The translations under genes were made by a program, and so were the position numbers. DNA of 36,135 bases, taken from the NCBI GenBank assembly GCA_029821875.1, contig JALGXW010000037.1:1-36135 (forward strand), read 5' to 3'. Position 1 is the stretch's first letter. Each line of letters begins with the position of its first letter. Positions 1 through 8,621 of the stretch are shown here, piece after piece. This stretch comes from Candidatus Hebobacterum abditum (lineage in GTDB: Bacteria; Armatimonadota; Hebobacteria; Hebobacterales; Hebobacteraceae). The notes below the pieces were generated by a model. It was not told the origin of the DNA, ran no database searches, and saw only the letters and a list, made by a program, of their open reading frames with translations.

Positions 1-2
1 GC

Positions 3-79
<77 letters not shown>

Positions 80-89
80 TCGTGGTTGT

Positions 90-118
90 AGTATAGCACA
101 GACCTGAGTTGCTGTAAA
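90..118 (-). promoter_or_regulatory. sigma-70-type promoter of tRNA-fMet
   Basis: On the minus strand TTTACA (113-118) and TATACT (90-95) are separated by exactly 17 bases. The -10 box lies 10 bases upstream of the mature tRNA 5' end at 79, a normal spacing for a tRNA gene with a short leader. Confidence 0.75.
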
Positions 119-183
119 CCCCCGGGCCGAGCCCCCCAGCCACCGCGGAGGAGTCCCACCCACAGCGGCGCAGGCGGCGGCGT

Positions 184-1758
184 CTACTCCTCCAATCGCT
201 CGATCTGTGCCGTGAACGCGCGGTCCGACCGCCAGGCCCTTATCACGACCGCATCGCCTCTCTTCAGCTGACCGACGACGCTCTCGTAACTTGCCACATC
301 GGTGATCGGCTGCCGGTTGACCTTGAAGATGACGTCCCCTGGTTCGATGCCAGCCCGCGCCCCCTGACCCCCAGGGTCGACCGAGCGGACGAGCACACCA
401 CCGGCTACGCCCATCTCGCTTGCGCGAGCCGCAGGAAGCGTCTCGATGGTCAGACCGAGCTTCCCACCCTTGGCTCTCTTCGGTTTGCTCTCAGCCGTCT
501 CCAGGGAGAGGGCCTCGATCGTCACCTCCAGGTCCAGCGCCTCGCCGTCGCGGAGGACGGTCAGGCCCACAGTTGTGCCAGGCTTCGTGCGCAAGACGGC
601 GTTCACGAACTGGTCAACCGATAGCATGCTCTCCCCGCGGTAGCGAAGGATCACGTCTTCTGCCTGCAGGCCGCCGCGCGAGGCCGGGGTGTCGGGGACC
701 ACCTCCTCAACGAACACGCCGTGCTCGGCATCGTATACAGACTTGAGAGCGGGGGTAAGTGCATCAACGTGGACGCCGAGCTGTCCTCTGACGACCGGCT
801 CGCCGCCCTTGAGCGCTTCGATGACCGACTTCGTATTCTCGTTGATCGGCACCGCGAATCCGACTCCGATGTTCCCGGAGATCGGGGTCGTGAAGATGGC
901 TTGGTTGATGCCAATCACCTCTGCCCTGATATTGACCAGCGGGCCGCCGCTGCTGCCTGGGTTGATGGGCGCGTCGGTCTGGATGAGGTCACGGTAGGGC
1001 CTGCCAGGGATGTTAGATCTGAGCTGGCGGTCCTTTGCACTGATGACACCGACGGTGACGGTCGGCTCGAACCGCTGCGCGGTGTCGAAGAGGCCGCCGA
1101 CGGTTCCGCTGGTACGGGAGTGGGCGGCACCAAAGGGATAGCCGATGGCCATCACCCATGAGCCCACCCTGGAGACTTCAGCGTTCCCCAACTTCGCAGC
1201 CTTGAGCTTCCGGTCCGCCTCGATCTTGATTACGGCCAGATCGCTCAGCACGTCGGTGCCAACGACCTCGGCCTGGTGGGCCTCGCCGTCGGAGAAGTGC
1301 ACCTTCACCTTGTCGGCCGACCCGACGACATGGTTGTTGGTCAGGATGTAGCCCTCGGGGTCGATCACGACTCCCGAGCCTTGACCCAACTCGGGGCCGC
1401 GAGGTGGCGACTGCGGCCTGTCGGGGCCCGGGAATGGAAATCCTGGGCCGAAGAAATCGCGAAACCGCTCAGGCACATCGAACTCGCGCCCCTCGGTGAT
1501 GGCATCATGGTCGCGCGCCTTCTGCTCGACTTCGATGAAGACGACGGTAGGCTTGACTTCCGCCGCCATCCAATTGAGGCCGGCCTGGATTGCCTCGAGT
1601 GTCCTCAGGTCAGCGGGCGGCGCGGCCTCGGCCGTGTTGTGCGAGGGGCGATCGGTCCACGTCGCCGCCGCGATGCCGATCGCCAATATGACGAGAAAGC
1701 CAACAGGCCAAGCAAGCTTGGCATACCTTCTCCCAGAGTTGGACTTGTTGGCGTACAT
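184..1758 (-). CDS. htrA: HtrA/DegP-type serine protease with two PDZ domains
   Basis: A membrane-anchored, envelope quality-control protease of 524 residues. A basic N-terminus and one hydrophobic segment (about 14-33) form a signal anchor. The trypsin-like domain carries the triad His143 (NNHVVG), Asp173 (SDLAV) and Ser270 (GSSGGP). PDZ1 spans about 328-420 and PDZ2 about 435-524. The ATG at 1758 is preferred because AGGAGG sits 6 bases before it; the frame stays open 20 codons further with no better site. Unusual for the family, about 20 extra residues lie between the PFG turn and the TVTVG strand (about 200-235), in the region of the regulatory loops. It is preceded by a small coiled-coil membrane protein 132 bases upstream. 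HtrA proteases degrade or refold misfolded exported proteins; the partner here is unknown. Confidence 0.93.
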   Translation of the reverse strand: MYANKSNSGRRYAKLAWPVGFLVILAIGIAAATWTDRPSHNTAEAAPPADLRTLEAIQAGLNWMAAEVKPTVVFIEVEQKARDHDAITEGREFDVPERFRDFFGPGFPFPGPDRPQSPPRGPELGQGSGVVIDPEGYILTNNHVVGSADKVKVHFSDGEAHQAEVVGTDVLSDLAVIKIEADRKLKAAKLGNAEVSRVGSWVMAIGYPFGAAHSRTSGTVGGLFDTAQRFEPTVTVGVISAKDRQLRSNIPGRPYRDLIQTDAPINPGSSGGPLVNIRAEVIGINQAIFTTPISGNIGVGFAVPINENTKSVIEALKGGEPVVRGQLGVHVDALTPALKSVYDAEHGVFVEEVVPDTPASRGGLQAEDVILRYRGESMLSVDQFVNAVLRTKPGTTVGLTVLRDGEALDLEVTIEALSLETAESKPKRAKGGKLGLTIETLPAARASEMGVAGGVLVRSVDPGGQGARAGIEPGDVIFKVNRQPITDVASYESVVGQLKRGDAVVIRAWRSDRAFTAQIERLEE

Positions 1759-1890
1759 ATCGTGCCTCCTGCGAATGATTGCGCGCACTCCCTGTGGTAC
1801 TTCGGGGGCTCCAGGCATCCCCCCTGTCGCTCATGTCGGACAGGCTGGGGCGATCACTGGCTGGGGCCCCCAGCGTGCGCCTTGCCGAGC

Positions 1891-2286
1891 CTAGTCGTCG
1901 TCGGTCTCCGAGTTCCTGGCGAGCATCTGGATGAGGTCCTCGACCTCCTCCTGCGCCCGCTCGGCGCTGCGCGAGATGGCCCGCTTTGCCGACTCCAGCT
2001 GGTCGACCAGGCGCTGACGTTGGCTCTCCGTCATGTGCCCTGCGTCCTCCAGCATCGAGCGGAGGCGTTCGAGCGCCGCCTCTGCACGCTCCATCTCGCC
2101 TCGACCAATCGCCTCGGCCGCGTCGCGGGCACACTCCAGCATCGACGTGAGGTTGGGATCCCGGGCCGGACCCGTTTCCCGAGTCAGCTCGGCCAGGTCC
2201 GCCCGAATGAGCCGGATCTGCCATATAGCATACCCATTCGCGGCGATCAATGCCGCAAACAGCAGGAACAACAGACAGCCCCTCAT
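1891..2286 (-). CDS. small membrane-anchored coiled-coil protein, unknown function
   Basis: A 131-residue protein not recognised as a known family. An N-terminal hydrophobic helix (residues about 4-22, MRGCLLFLLF onward) is followed by about 100 residues rich in Glu, Arg, Ala and Leu with heptad-like spacing, and an acidic tail (SETDDD). It is probably a single-pass protein with a long helical domain. The start at 2286 has GGGAGG just upstream (short 3-base spacing); the longer frame to 2337 would overlap the beginning of the gap after holB and lacks a better ribosome site. It lies between holB (38 bases upstream) and htrA, so it could be co-transcribed with either. No function is proposed. 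Confidence 0.7.
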   Translation of the reverse strand: MRGCLLFLLFAALIAANGYAIWQIRLIRADLAELTRETGPARDPNLTSMLECARDAAEAIGRGEMERAEAALERLRSMLEDAGHMTESQRQRLVDQLESAKRAISRSAERAQEEVEDLIQMLARNSETDDD

Positions 2287-2324
2287 ATACCTCCCCTTGC
2301 CGACCACTCGCCGTTCGGCCGCGG

Positions 2325-3461
2325 CTACTCGCACCACGCCACGAGCCCGAGGGCGAGTGACTCAAGCGCGATGTCGATGTTGGCGTTGCGCTGGATGGCG
2401 TGCTTTGTCTCCAAGATGCTCTCGACAGCGCACTCGGTTCGGCTCGCCAACTGCGGCCGGTACTGCTGCTTCAGAGCCTGTTTGTAATCGGGATTGAGCA
2501 GCGGACCGTCCTGACCGATGGCCAGAAGATCGCGGTACCATGATACCATGATGTCGAGACACCAGGGAAGCTCTTCCCGTAGCGCCCGATCCCCGACGGG
2601 GGACTCCTCTTGAGCGTCATTGCGCGCTTTGAGGGCGTTCTCCTCCACTTCAGCCGAGTTCCGGATACGGGCCAGCTCCGCGGCCTGAGACTTGATGTCC
2701 TCTGCAAGCCGCAGGCTGTCCGGCGCTCCGTGCCCGCTTATTGCCGCGCACAGCGTGAGCAGGGCGTCCCTCGCCCTCAGCACCTCTGTGCGCTTTGCCG
2801 CATTGACGGCCCACGCGACGCGGCCGCCCGAGAGCCGCGCGAGCGAAGCCGAGGCTTCGGGCGCCACGTCGAGCCCGATGAGGTGTTGCTCGATGTCGGC
2901 GCTGCCTGCAAGCTGGAAGACGACTTCCTGGCACCGAGAGAGCACTGTGGGCAGGAGGGCGGAAGGCTGTGATGTGACCAGGGTGAGCACCACGTGCGGT
3001 GGCGGCTCTTCGAGAACCTTGAGCAGAGCATTTGCGGCTTCGGCAGTCATGCGGTCGGCTGGATCGACGGTATAGACCTTGTGTCTGCCGATTGCAGGCT
3101 TGAGGTAAGCGTCCTGAAGGAGCGGGAGCGGAGTCTGTCGCGGCTTCCGCGAGTTTTGGCGGATCTGGTCTATGCTGATCTCGGTGCGCCGTCCGGCCTC
3201 CGCATCGCTGGCAATCCCGACGACTCGCATGTCTGGGTGGCTGCCGCTGGCACCAAGCTGGCACGATCGACAGACGCCGCAGGGAAGTTCGCCCTCCGCC
3301 CCCTCGCAGTTAAGGGCCTGAGCGAACAACGCGGCTGCGGTTGACTTGCCTACGAACTCGGGACCGGAGAAGAGATATGCGTGGGCGACGCGGTCGCGGC
3401 GCAGCGCGTTGCGCAGGATGGAAACCGCTCTCGCTTGTCCGACAAGGTCTTCGAGCCTCAA
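2325..3461 (-). CDS. holB: DNA polymerase III subunit delta' (clamp loader)
   Basis: A 378-residue AAA+ clamp-loader subunit that, with the tau/gamma and delta subunits, loads the beta sliding clamp on DNA. The sequence shows the N-terminal VGQ motif, a P-loop-like GPEFVGKST (33-41), a zinc module with Cys52, Cys61, Cys64 and Cys67, a DPADRM Walker-B region and the SRC motif (LSRCQ). Delta' often lacks ATPase activity, and the P-loop here departs from GxxGxGK[ST]. The start is TTG at 3461 with no strong ribosome site. The only upstream in-frame stop is the TGA that ends darA, five codons before, so the two genes share a reading frame and are probably translationally coupled. Gene order tmk-darA-holB matches that of Firmicutes. 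Confidence 0.92.
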   Translation of the reverse strand: MRLEDLVGQARAVSILRNALRRDRVAHAYLFSGPEFVGKSTAAALFAQALNCEGAEGELPCGVCRSCQLGASGSHPDMRVVGIASDAEAGRRTEISIDQIRQNSRKPRQTPLPLLQDAYLKPAIGRHKVYTVDPADRMTAEAANALLKVLEEPPPHVVLTLVTSQPSALLPTVLSRCQEVVFQLAGSADIEQHLIGLDVAPEASASLARLSGGRVAWAVNAAKRTEVLRARDALLTLCAAISGHGAPDSLRLAEDIKSQAAELARIRNSAEVEENALKARNDAQEESPVGDRALREELPWCLDIMVSWYRDLLAIGQDGPLLNPDYKQALKQQYRPQLASRTECAVESILETKHAIQRNANIDIALESLALGLVAWCE

Positions 3462-3476
3462 GTGCCACGCGCCCCG

Positions 3477-3806
3477 TCAGAGCTTCTCCGCTCGCTCGAC
3501 GTTCAGCACGAAGACCGTCGCGCCACCGACCTGGACCTTGACCGGGTTTGGGATGCAGGTTCCGATGGGCTCGATCGTCGGCGGGAAGACGTTGACGAGC
3601 TGCTCGCGGGTCTTGGAGTGGGTCCCGATGACCTCGATGACGTCGTCGACCTGGTCTTCATCCACCCCAATCAAGAAGGTCACATTCCCCTCCCGGAGGA
3701 GCCCGCCCGTAGTCGCAATGTTGGTGAACTTGTAGCCCTTCTCGAGCAGCGCGTCCGTCACCTTCCGTTGGTCCTTATCCTGGACGACCGCGATGACGAG
3801 CTTCAT
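3477..3806 (-). CDS. darA: cyclic-di-AMP receptor DarA (PII-like, YaaQ family)
   Basis: A 109-residue PII-like protein that aligns along its whole length with the Bacillus YaaQ/DarA family: the MKLVIAVVQD N-terminus, the ATTGGLLREGN loop, the FLIGV strand and the VQVGGATVFVL C-terminal strand are all present. Members form trimers that bind cyclic di-AMP; downstream partners are poorly defined. It starts with an ATGA overlap on tmk (3803-3806) and its stop is followed in the same frame by holB. Synteny with tmk and holB strengthens the call. Its presence implies that the organism makes c-di-AMP, although no cyclase gene lies in the window. Confidence 0.93.
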   Translation of the reverse strand: MKLVIAVVQDKDQRKVTDALLEKGYKFTNIATTGGLLREGNVTFLIGVDEDQVDDVIEVIGTHSKTREQLVNVFPPTIEPIGTCIPNPVKVQVGGATVFVLNVERAEKL

Positions 3807-4459
3807 GATCCCTTCCTCTTCCTCGCTGCAGACGGCAGCCGTCTCTCCAGCAAGTCCCGGACCACCGCGACAATCTGTTCGTGGACCGCCTCGACCTCCC
3901 CCATTGCATCGACCAAGCGCACCCGCTCCGGCTCGGCCTCGGCCAGCTGGTGGAAGCCCTTGGCCACGCGTTCCAGGAACTCGGCTCCCTCTGATTCTAG
4001 CCTATCCAAGCGTGCCGCGTCCAGTCGCGCCTTGGCCGGAGGCATGTCGAGCACGAGGGTGAGGTCCGGGGCCAGCCCTCCCGTGGCTATTGCGCTGAGG
4101 CTCCGGAGAAGCGCGACCTCCATGCCCCGACCGAATCCCTGGTAGGCCAGCGTCGAGTCGGCATGGCGCTCGCACACGACAATCCGGCCCTCCGCCAGGG
4201 CGGGTCGGAGCACCTCGGCCACGTGGAGCGCACGGTCAGAGAGATAGAGAAAGAGCTCCGCCTCCGGCGTGATGGCGTTCGCGGGCGCAAGGAGAATCTC
4301 GCGCAGGCGGGCCCCCACCTTAGTGCCGCCCGGCTCGCGCGTGGCCGTCACGGGATGGCCTTGCTCTCGGAGCCACTCCACGAGCCGACCAGCCTGTGTG
4401 GTCTTCCCAGACCCGTCGATGCCCTCAATGGTTATGAAGGATCCTCGCACCGCTACCAT
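3803..4459 (-). CDS. tmk: thymidylate kinase
   Basis: A 218-residue dTMP kinase that phosphorylates dTMP to dTDP on the way to dTTP. Visible motifs are the P-loop GIDGSGKT (13-20), REPGGT for the substrate loop, the DRx-type motif here written ERHADSTLAYQG, and an Arg-rich lid (LDRLESEG). The first Asp of the usual DR motif is Glu here, a mild variation. The gene overlaps the EndoQ gene by 7 bases at its start and darA by 4 bases (ATGA) at its end, so it sits in the middle of a translationally coupled group. The upstream ribosome site is weak (GATGGG next to ATG), as expected for coupling. Confidence 0.95.
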   Translation of the reverse strand: MVAVRGSFITIEGIDGSGKTTQAGRLVEWLREQGHPVTATREPGGTKVGARLREILLAPANAITPEAELFLYLSDRALHVAEVLRPALAEGRIVVCERHADSTLAYQGFGRGMEVALLRSLSAIATGGLAPDLTLVLDMPPAKARLDAARLDRLESEGAEFLERVAKGFHQLAEAEPERVRLVDAMGEVEAVHEQIVAVVRDLLERRLPSAARKRKGS

Positions 4460-5667
4460 CCCATCGAAATCTGGGTGTCCGAGTTGTCAGCCACCGCCTT
4501 GCCGTAGCGGCCCCCGCCACCGGCCAGGAGAGGCAGGACCCCCTCTCGCGCTTGGACGATCAGGTCGGCCAGCTTCTTGCCCACGACGAGCTCCAGTTCG
4601 CCGCGATCCGTGTCATGGAGGACGCTCATCTCTGTGCCAAAGCGGTTGAGGAGTCTCCCCAGCGACACCGCCCCGATGCCGGGGAGGAACTGCAGTGGAA
4701 CCTGGTAGTTGTAGGGCGGTCTGTGTTCCGGCGGCCGCGGCTCGGGGTAATCCGCGATCTCGGCGATCCGGTCCAACACGCCCTTGACGATCCGCTCCTT
4801 GCTGCACAGAGGGCAGCAGAGGGCCGGCGGGTCGGCATGGGCTATCTGCTCACACTCAAGGCAGAACGTTCTGTGGTACTTGCCCAAACGCGGGTCAAGG
4901 CCGTAGTTGGCCGTCACCTTGCGGCCGCGCTCCCTTCGCAGGGCCCAGAGGACCTCCTGCAGACTGGCTTCCTCAAGCCAGAGAACGTTGTATTCGCGAG
5001 CGATCCTGGGAAGCGAATGGGCATCGGAATTCGAGAGGAGCGTCAGCTCCCGCAGCTCGGCGATCCGGTCGGCCAAGTGGCTGTCCGCGCTCAGCCCGAG
5101 CTCGAGGGCCGCGAGGTCCGCGACTCCGTCGTCGCCGAACATCTCGGACAGCCGCCGAACGCAGCTTCCATACGGGCTCCTGTGTGGCGTGAAGGCATGT
5201 GCCGGGACGAAGACGCCTCCGGCTGCGGCGGCCATCCGAAGCAGTTCACGGGCCGGCGCCCGGCAGCGCTGGGAGCTGAGGTCGAGGTTGGTCACCAGGC
5301 GCCGCAAGAACCCGACGAAGACCTCGAGCTGTTCGCGATTTGCGAAGTAGGACACATGATGGGAGGCGCTGCCGTCGTCCTCGGCCGTCTCCAGCTCACA
5401 GCCGAGGATGACGGTCGTGGCGCCGCGGTAGCGCAGGCCGCCGCCCGGGAGCTCCTCCATCTCGCCAGAGTCGACAAGAGCGTCTATGTCCTGCATCACG
5501 GCCTGCGAACCACAGTCGACGACACCCGCGATGTCGATGCCCTTCCGAGTGGCACATTCCTTCGCAATGTTCTCGAAGGTGAGATCGCGGGCGGCCGTGA
5601 TCTTCACCGGCTTCCCGGAGCTGGCTCTGCCTATGTGGATGTGGAGATCGGCGTAGAACTTGCGCAT
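4453..5667 (-). CDS. endonuclease Q-type PHP-domain DNA repair enzyme
   Basis: A 404-residue protein with the layout of the EndoQ family, which cuts DNA 5' of deaminated bases (dU, dI) and abasic sites. The N-terminal PHP metal-binding domain shows His9-x-His11, Glu91 (GCELET), His103/His104, His157 (PAHAF) and Asp215-Ala-His217. A zinc ribbon follows (Cys269, Cys272, Cys285, Cys288), then a helix-hairpin-helix (LPGIGAVSLGRLL, about 329-341) for DNA binding. Length is usual for the family. It lies 25 bases after udk and overlaps tmk by 7 bases, close to dut, so genes that keep uracil out of DNA and remove it are neighbours. The ribosome site is weak. Activity on dU is family knowledge, not shown here. 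Confidence 0.88.
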   Translation of the reverse strand: MRKFYADLHIHIGRASSGKPVKITAARDLTFENIAKECATRKGIDIAGVVDCGSQAVMQDIDALVDSGEMEELPGGGLRYRGATTVILGCELETAEDDGSASHHVSYFANREQLEVFVGFLRRLVTNLDLSSQRCRAPARELLRMAAAAGGVFVPAHAFTPHRSPYGSCVRRLSEMFGDDGVADLAALELGLSADSHLADRIAELRELTLLSNSDAHSLPRIAREYNVLWLEEASLQEVLWALRRERGRKVTANYGLDPRLGKYHRTFCLECEQIAHADPPALCCPLCSKERIVKGVLDRIAEIADYPEPRPPEHRPPYNYQVPLQFLPGIGAVSLGRLLNRFGTEMSVLHDTDRGELELVVGKKLADLIVQAREGVLPLLAGGGGRYGKAVADNSDTQISMGW

Positions 5668-5692
5668 CTCATCATCATGCAGCAGCCATCGG

Positions 5693-6295
5693 TCACTTTA
5701 GGCCAGCGCGCTCCGACATCCGCGTCGCGCCGAGGGCGCTCTGCACACGCTGTGCGACCTGCGCGAGCAGTTCGTCACGCTTCGGGCGCTCGTCATGACC
5801 ACCCGGTATCACGATATCGGCCTCGCTCCTTGTGGGCTCGCAGAACTCCTCATGTCGGTAGCGCACCGAATCCAGGTAGAAGTCGCAGATCTCGTCGAGG
5901 TCATAGCCCCATGCCAGATTGCGTCTGATGCGACGGACTATGCGCTCGTCGGATGCAGCATCGACGAACAGCTTCAGGTCCATCAACTCCCGCAGCTCGG
6001 GATCGTGCAGCACCAGGATGCCTTCGACGATGATGACGGCCTGACCGCCATTGCGGGCGGCCGCTACGTCCTGCTTCAGACGCGAGAAGTCGAACGAGTC
6101 AGGATGGTTGTGATCGGGCCAGCTCCGCCCGCTCGCCGGCGCCTCGTAGCGGGGCAGCTCGTCAGACTTGCGGAAGTAGCGGTCCTGGTTGATGACATCG
6201 ACAGGCAGCGGCTCAAGGAGCCCGCGCAGCTGCTCGGCCACGGCCGTCTTGCCGGCCGCGCTTCCCCCGCCGATCCCGATTACGAAAGCAAACAT
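5693..6295 (-). CDS. udk: uridine kinase-type P-loop kinase
   Basis: A 200-residue kinase of the uridine kinase/phosphoribulokinase superfamily, which transfers phosphate from ATP to a nucleoside such as uridine. The P-loop GGSAAGKT is at 10-17. The QDRYFR and HPDSFDF segments and the CEPTRSEADIVIPGG segment correspond to the substrate and C-terminal signatures of Udk. The ATG at 6295 is chosen because it lies 10 bases after the dut stop, and the longer frame to 6364 would overlap the conserved C-terminal motif of dut. The classical RDxxERG stretch is diverged (RRNLAWGY), so the exact substrate is less certain than the fold. Confidence 0.82.
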   Translation of the reverse strand: MFAFVIGIGGGSAAGKTAVAEQLRGLLEPLPVDVINQDRYFRKSDELPRYEAPASGRSWPDHNHPDSFDFSRLKQDVAAARNGGQAVIIVEGILVLHDPELRELMDLKLFVDAASDERIVRRIRRNLAWGYDLDEICDFYLDSVRYRHEEFCEPTRSEADIVIPGGHDERPKRDELLAQVAQRVQSALGATRMSERAGLK

Positions 6296-6305
6296 GCCAG
6301 TGCTC

Positions 6306-6755
6306 TCACCGTCCGGTATGACCGAACCCCCCCGCGCCGCGGCCCGTCGCCGCCAGCCCCTCACACAACTCGACTCTGGCTCGGACCACAGGAGCCACCA
6401 CGAGCTGAGCGATGCGTTCTCCCCGCCTCACCTGGAACGGCTTCGACCCGTGGTTGATGAGGACAACGCACACCTCGCCGCGGTAGTCCGCGTCGATGGT
6501 GCCGGGAGCATTGACAACCGTGACGCCCACCTCTGCCGCCAGGCCGCTGCGAGGCCGGACCTGTCCCTCGTAGCCCGCCGGGAGCGCGATCCGTATCCCG
6601 GTCGGAATGAGAGCGAAGCCTCCCGGTGCGAGGTCAACCGGCTCGGGGACGGCCGCCCGGAGGTCCATTCCCGCTGCTTGCTCGCTCATATAGGCTGGTG
6701 GCGGCAGATCACGTGCCTCCTGAAGCTGCTCGACGCGTAGAACGATGTCAGCCAA
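6306..6755 (-). CDS. dut: dUTP diphosphatase
   Basis: A trimeric dUTPase of 149 residues that hydrolyses dUTP to dUMP and PPi, keeping uracil out of DNA and supplying dUMP for thymidylate synthesis. All five family motifs are present: AAGMDLRA (27-34), RPRSGLA (67-73), the [11 protein letters not shown] loop (85-95), [11 protein letters not shown] (110-120) and the C-terminal [10 protein letters not shown] arm (139-148). The motif-5 Ser is His here. No ATG fits; the TTG at 6755 gives the standard family length. The open frame continues upstream to 7211, but that part overlaps the NlpC gene and is not dUTPase-like. Ten bases separate it from udk. Confidence 0.93.
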   Translation of the reverse strand: MADIVLRVEQLQEARDLPPPAYMSEQAAGMDLRAAVPEPVDLAPGGFALIPTGIRIALPAGYEGQVRPRSGLAAEVGVTVVNAPGTIDADYRGEVCVVLINHGSKPFQVRRGERIAQLVVAPVVRARVELCEGLAATGRGAGGFGHTGR

Positions 6756-6918
6756 CTGTCTGTCGCTGTCCTCGAGGTTGGTGCCCTCTTCTCTGCCGTC
6801 GGCCGTGAGACCTCCCGGCCAGGCGCGGCCTGAGGGCGCGTTGGCACCGCGAAGGAGGCGATCAGGCGAGAAAGGCCGGCCCGGCTGGCAGGCTGAAGGG
6901 AAGAGAGATGGACGGCGC

Positions 6919-7794
6919 TCAGTGCACCCGCCGCGCGCCAACGTATCTTCGGTGGTAGTATCCCCTCTCAAGGGTGTCGACGCGAACGCGTCCCCTGCCG
7001 CTCGAAGCGTGGATGAACTTGCCCTCGTCGACGTAGAGACCAACATGCGAAATGCCTCGGCCGCTCGTGTTGAAGAACACAAGATCGCCGGGCTGGAGCT
7101 CCGTCCTGGAGACCCCCCGGCCGAGCTTGTATAGGGCCTTCGAGCTGTGCGGGGCCTCGATCCCGTGAGTGGCGAGGACGCGGGCCACCAGCCCCGAGCA
7201 GTCCATCCCACGGGTGGTCATCCCGCCCCAGCGGTAGCGCACACCGCGGTACTCCATGGCCGTCTGCACGAAGCTGTCTCCGTCGCCGTTGTCAGTAGGA
7301 GCCGTGCCCGGCACTTCCAGGCGCAGGCCGATGGGGAGAACTGCGTCCACGTCCAGCCCGTTCATGTCGGCCAGGGCCCGCGCCGTCGTGCCGTACGGGC
7401 GCGCTATCGTCCACAGGCAGTCGCCCTTCTGGACGACGTAGAAGCGCGGTGTCGTCTCGTCTCCAGCGGCAGGTGGTATCTTGAGCCGGAGACCTATTGG
7501 CAGCACCGACTCAGCGTCGAGCCCATTGCCCTGAGCCAGCGCGCGCACCGATACGCCATGTCTCCGCGCCACAGCCCAGAGAGAATCCCCTGCCTGGACC
7601 ACATAGGTGGCGTCGCCATCTGCCTGCACTGATGGGACCGCCGCTGCAGACGCAGGAGATTGCTCGCGCCCGTCGGCCGACTCGGCATACGGCTCGCCGA
7701 CCGCGACCGGCGTGTCAGCGGCCGCTATCCACCGGCCGGCAGGCAGTAGCATGGTGAGACAAACAATGAGTGCTACGATCTCTCGTCTCAGCAA
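6919..7794 (-). CDS. secreted LysM-LysM-NlpC/P60 peptidoglycan hydrolase
   Basis: A 291-residue cell-wall endopeptidase. A signal peptide (about 1-26, ending IAAAD) is followed by two LysM peptidoglycan-binding repeats (about 63-107 and 118-162, each starting YVVQxGD) and a C-terminal NlpC/P60 domain (about 173-291). Catalytic residues are visible: Cys199 (MDCSGLV), His250 (ISHVGLYV) and His262 (FIHASS). The family cuts peptide cross-links, typically D-Glu to diaminopimelate. The start is TTG at 7794 with GAGG 7 bases before. It begins a new group after a 167-base gap from the NuoN-like gene and is followed by dut after 163 bases. Confidence 0.92.
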   Translation of the reverse strand: MLRREIVALIVCLTMLLPAGRWIAAADTPVAVGEPYAESADGREQSPASAAAVPSVQADGDATYVVQAGDSLWAVARRHGVSVRALAQGNGLDAESVLPIGLRLKIPPAAGDETTPRFYVVQKGDCLWTIARPYGTTARALADMNGLDVDAVLPIGLRLEVPGTAPTDNGDGDSFVQTAMEYRGVRYRWGGMTTRGMDCSGLVARVLATHGIEAPHSSKALYKLGRGVSRTELQPGDLVFFNTSGRGISHVGLYVDEGKFIHASSGRGRVRVDTLERGYYHRRYVGARRVH

Positions 7795-7961
7795 GAATCC
7801 GCCTCTGGGTCAGATCCAGACCCAAATGTATCATTCCGTACTGTGGGCCGTCGCCCCAGAACCTCCCGCGCTCAGGCGCTACGCCCACGCCAGGCCCCGC
7901 TCCCGCCCCCGCGAGAGACAGGAAAGGCTACCAGAAATGGCACATCGCCGCAACCCATGAC

Positions 7962-8621
7962 TTAAGGTCCGATCACCAAGCGAGCGACCGGCGCTGCCAC
8001 AGCGATGCCGGCTTGCGGATAGATGCCGAGACCCACAACGGCCGCCAGTAGCAGGACGACCCAGAAGACGCGCAGACTGCGCAGGGCAGGCGGCTGGTAC
8101 AGGCTCGCGGCGAAGAAGGCTGCCACCAGCGCAGCTAGGCTGCCGGCCATAGCGGCCACGACGGCCCAGCCCCACCCCGCCGATAGGAGAGCCCGGTAGA
8201 TAAGCAGCTTCGCATGGAAGCCCACCGCCGGTGGGAGGCCCACGAGGCTCAGCCACGCGACGAGGAACCCGGCTGAGGCCACTCGCGCACGCGGGGGGTC
8301 CTCCTCACCTGCCGCGCCAAGGCTCGCAGCGCCGAGAGCAGCGGCGAGCAGAACCGCGAGCAGCTGCAGGAGGGCCGCCGTCAGCCCCGCGCTCCCGGGC
8401 TCTCGGACCGCGGCAGCCAATCCCAGCAGCGAATAGGCGAAGCCAGCTATGACGACCCATGTGAATGCGCTCGAGGCCGCCGCAGCGGCCTCGGCGCCCC
8501 GCCCTGTTCCCCCTGCTCGGCGCGGCCGCACGGCCCACGCGGTGGCCCCGAGTAGAAGGAACAGGCCTCCGAGGAGGAGTGCCACGGCCATTGCGCCCTC
8601 GATCGTCGAGCCCCCGCTCAT
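7962..8621 (-). CDS. short NuoN-like proton-antiporter protein (C-terminal part only)
   Basis: A 219-residue membrane protein. The segment LSLVGLPPAVGFHAKLLIY (about 124-142) and the preceding FAYSLLGLAAA helix match the C-terminal half of NuoN/antiporter subunits of complex I. Family members have 14 helices and about 450-500 residues; this one has only about six and lacks helices 1-8. Lys138 in the GFHAK motif is kept. The start at 8621 overlaps the upstream gene stop as ATGA, which explains why the longer frame to 9428 is not used; that extension lacks membrane helices and is a shadow. It could be a functional short subunit, or a degraded nuoN. No other complex I genes are in the window. 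Confidence 0.7.
   Translation of the reverse strand: MSGGSTIEGAMAVALLLGGLFLLLGATAWAVRPRRAGGTGRGAEAAAAASSAFTWVVIAGFAYSLLGLAAAVREPGSAGLTAALLQLLAVLLAAALGAASLGAAGEEDPPRARVASAGFLVAWLSLVGLPPAVGFHAKLLIYRALLSAGWGWAVVAAMAGSLAALVAAFFAASLYQPPALRSLRVFWVVLLLAAVVGLGIYPQAGIAVAAPVARLVIGP

Noticed and set aside
1860-1874. GCTGGGG/CCCCAGC palindrome after the small coiled-coil gene as a terminator
   Set aside because: No T-tract on the minus strand and almost no loop; left unassigned.
1276-2487. 403-residue plus-strand frame over htrA and the coiled-coil gene
   Set aside because: Antisense shadow of well-supported minus-strand genes, crossing gene boundaries and lacking any domain.
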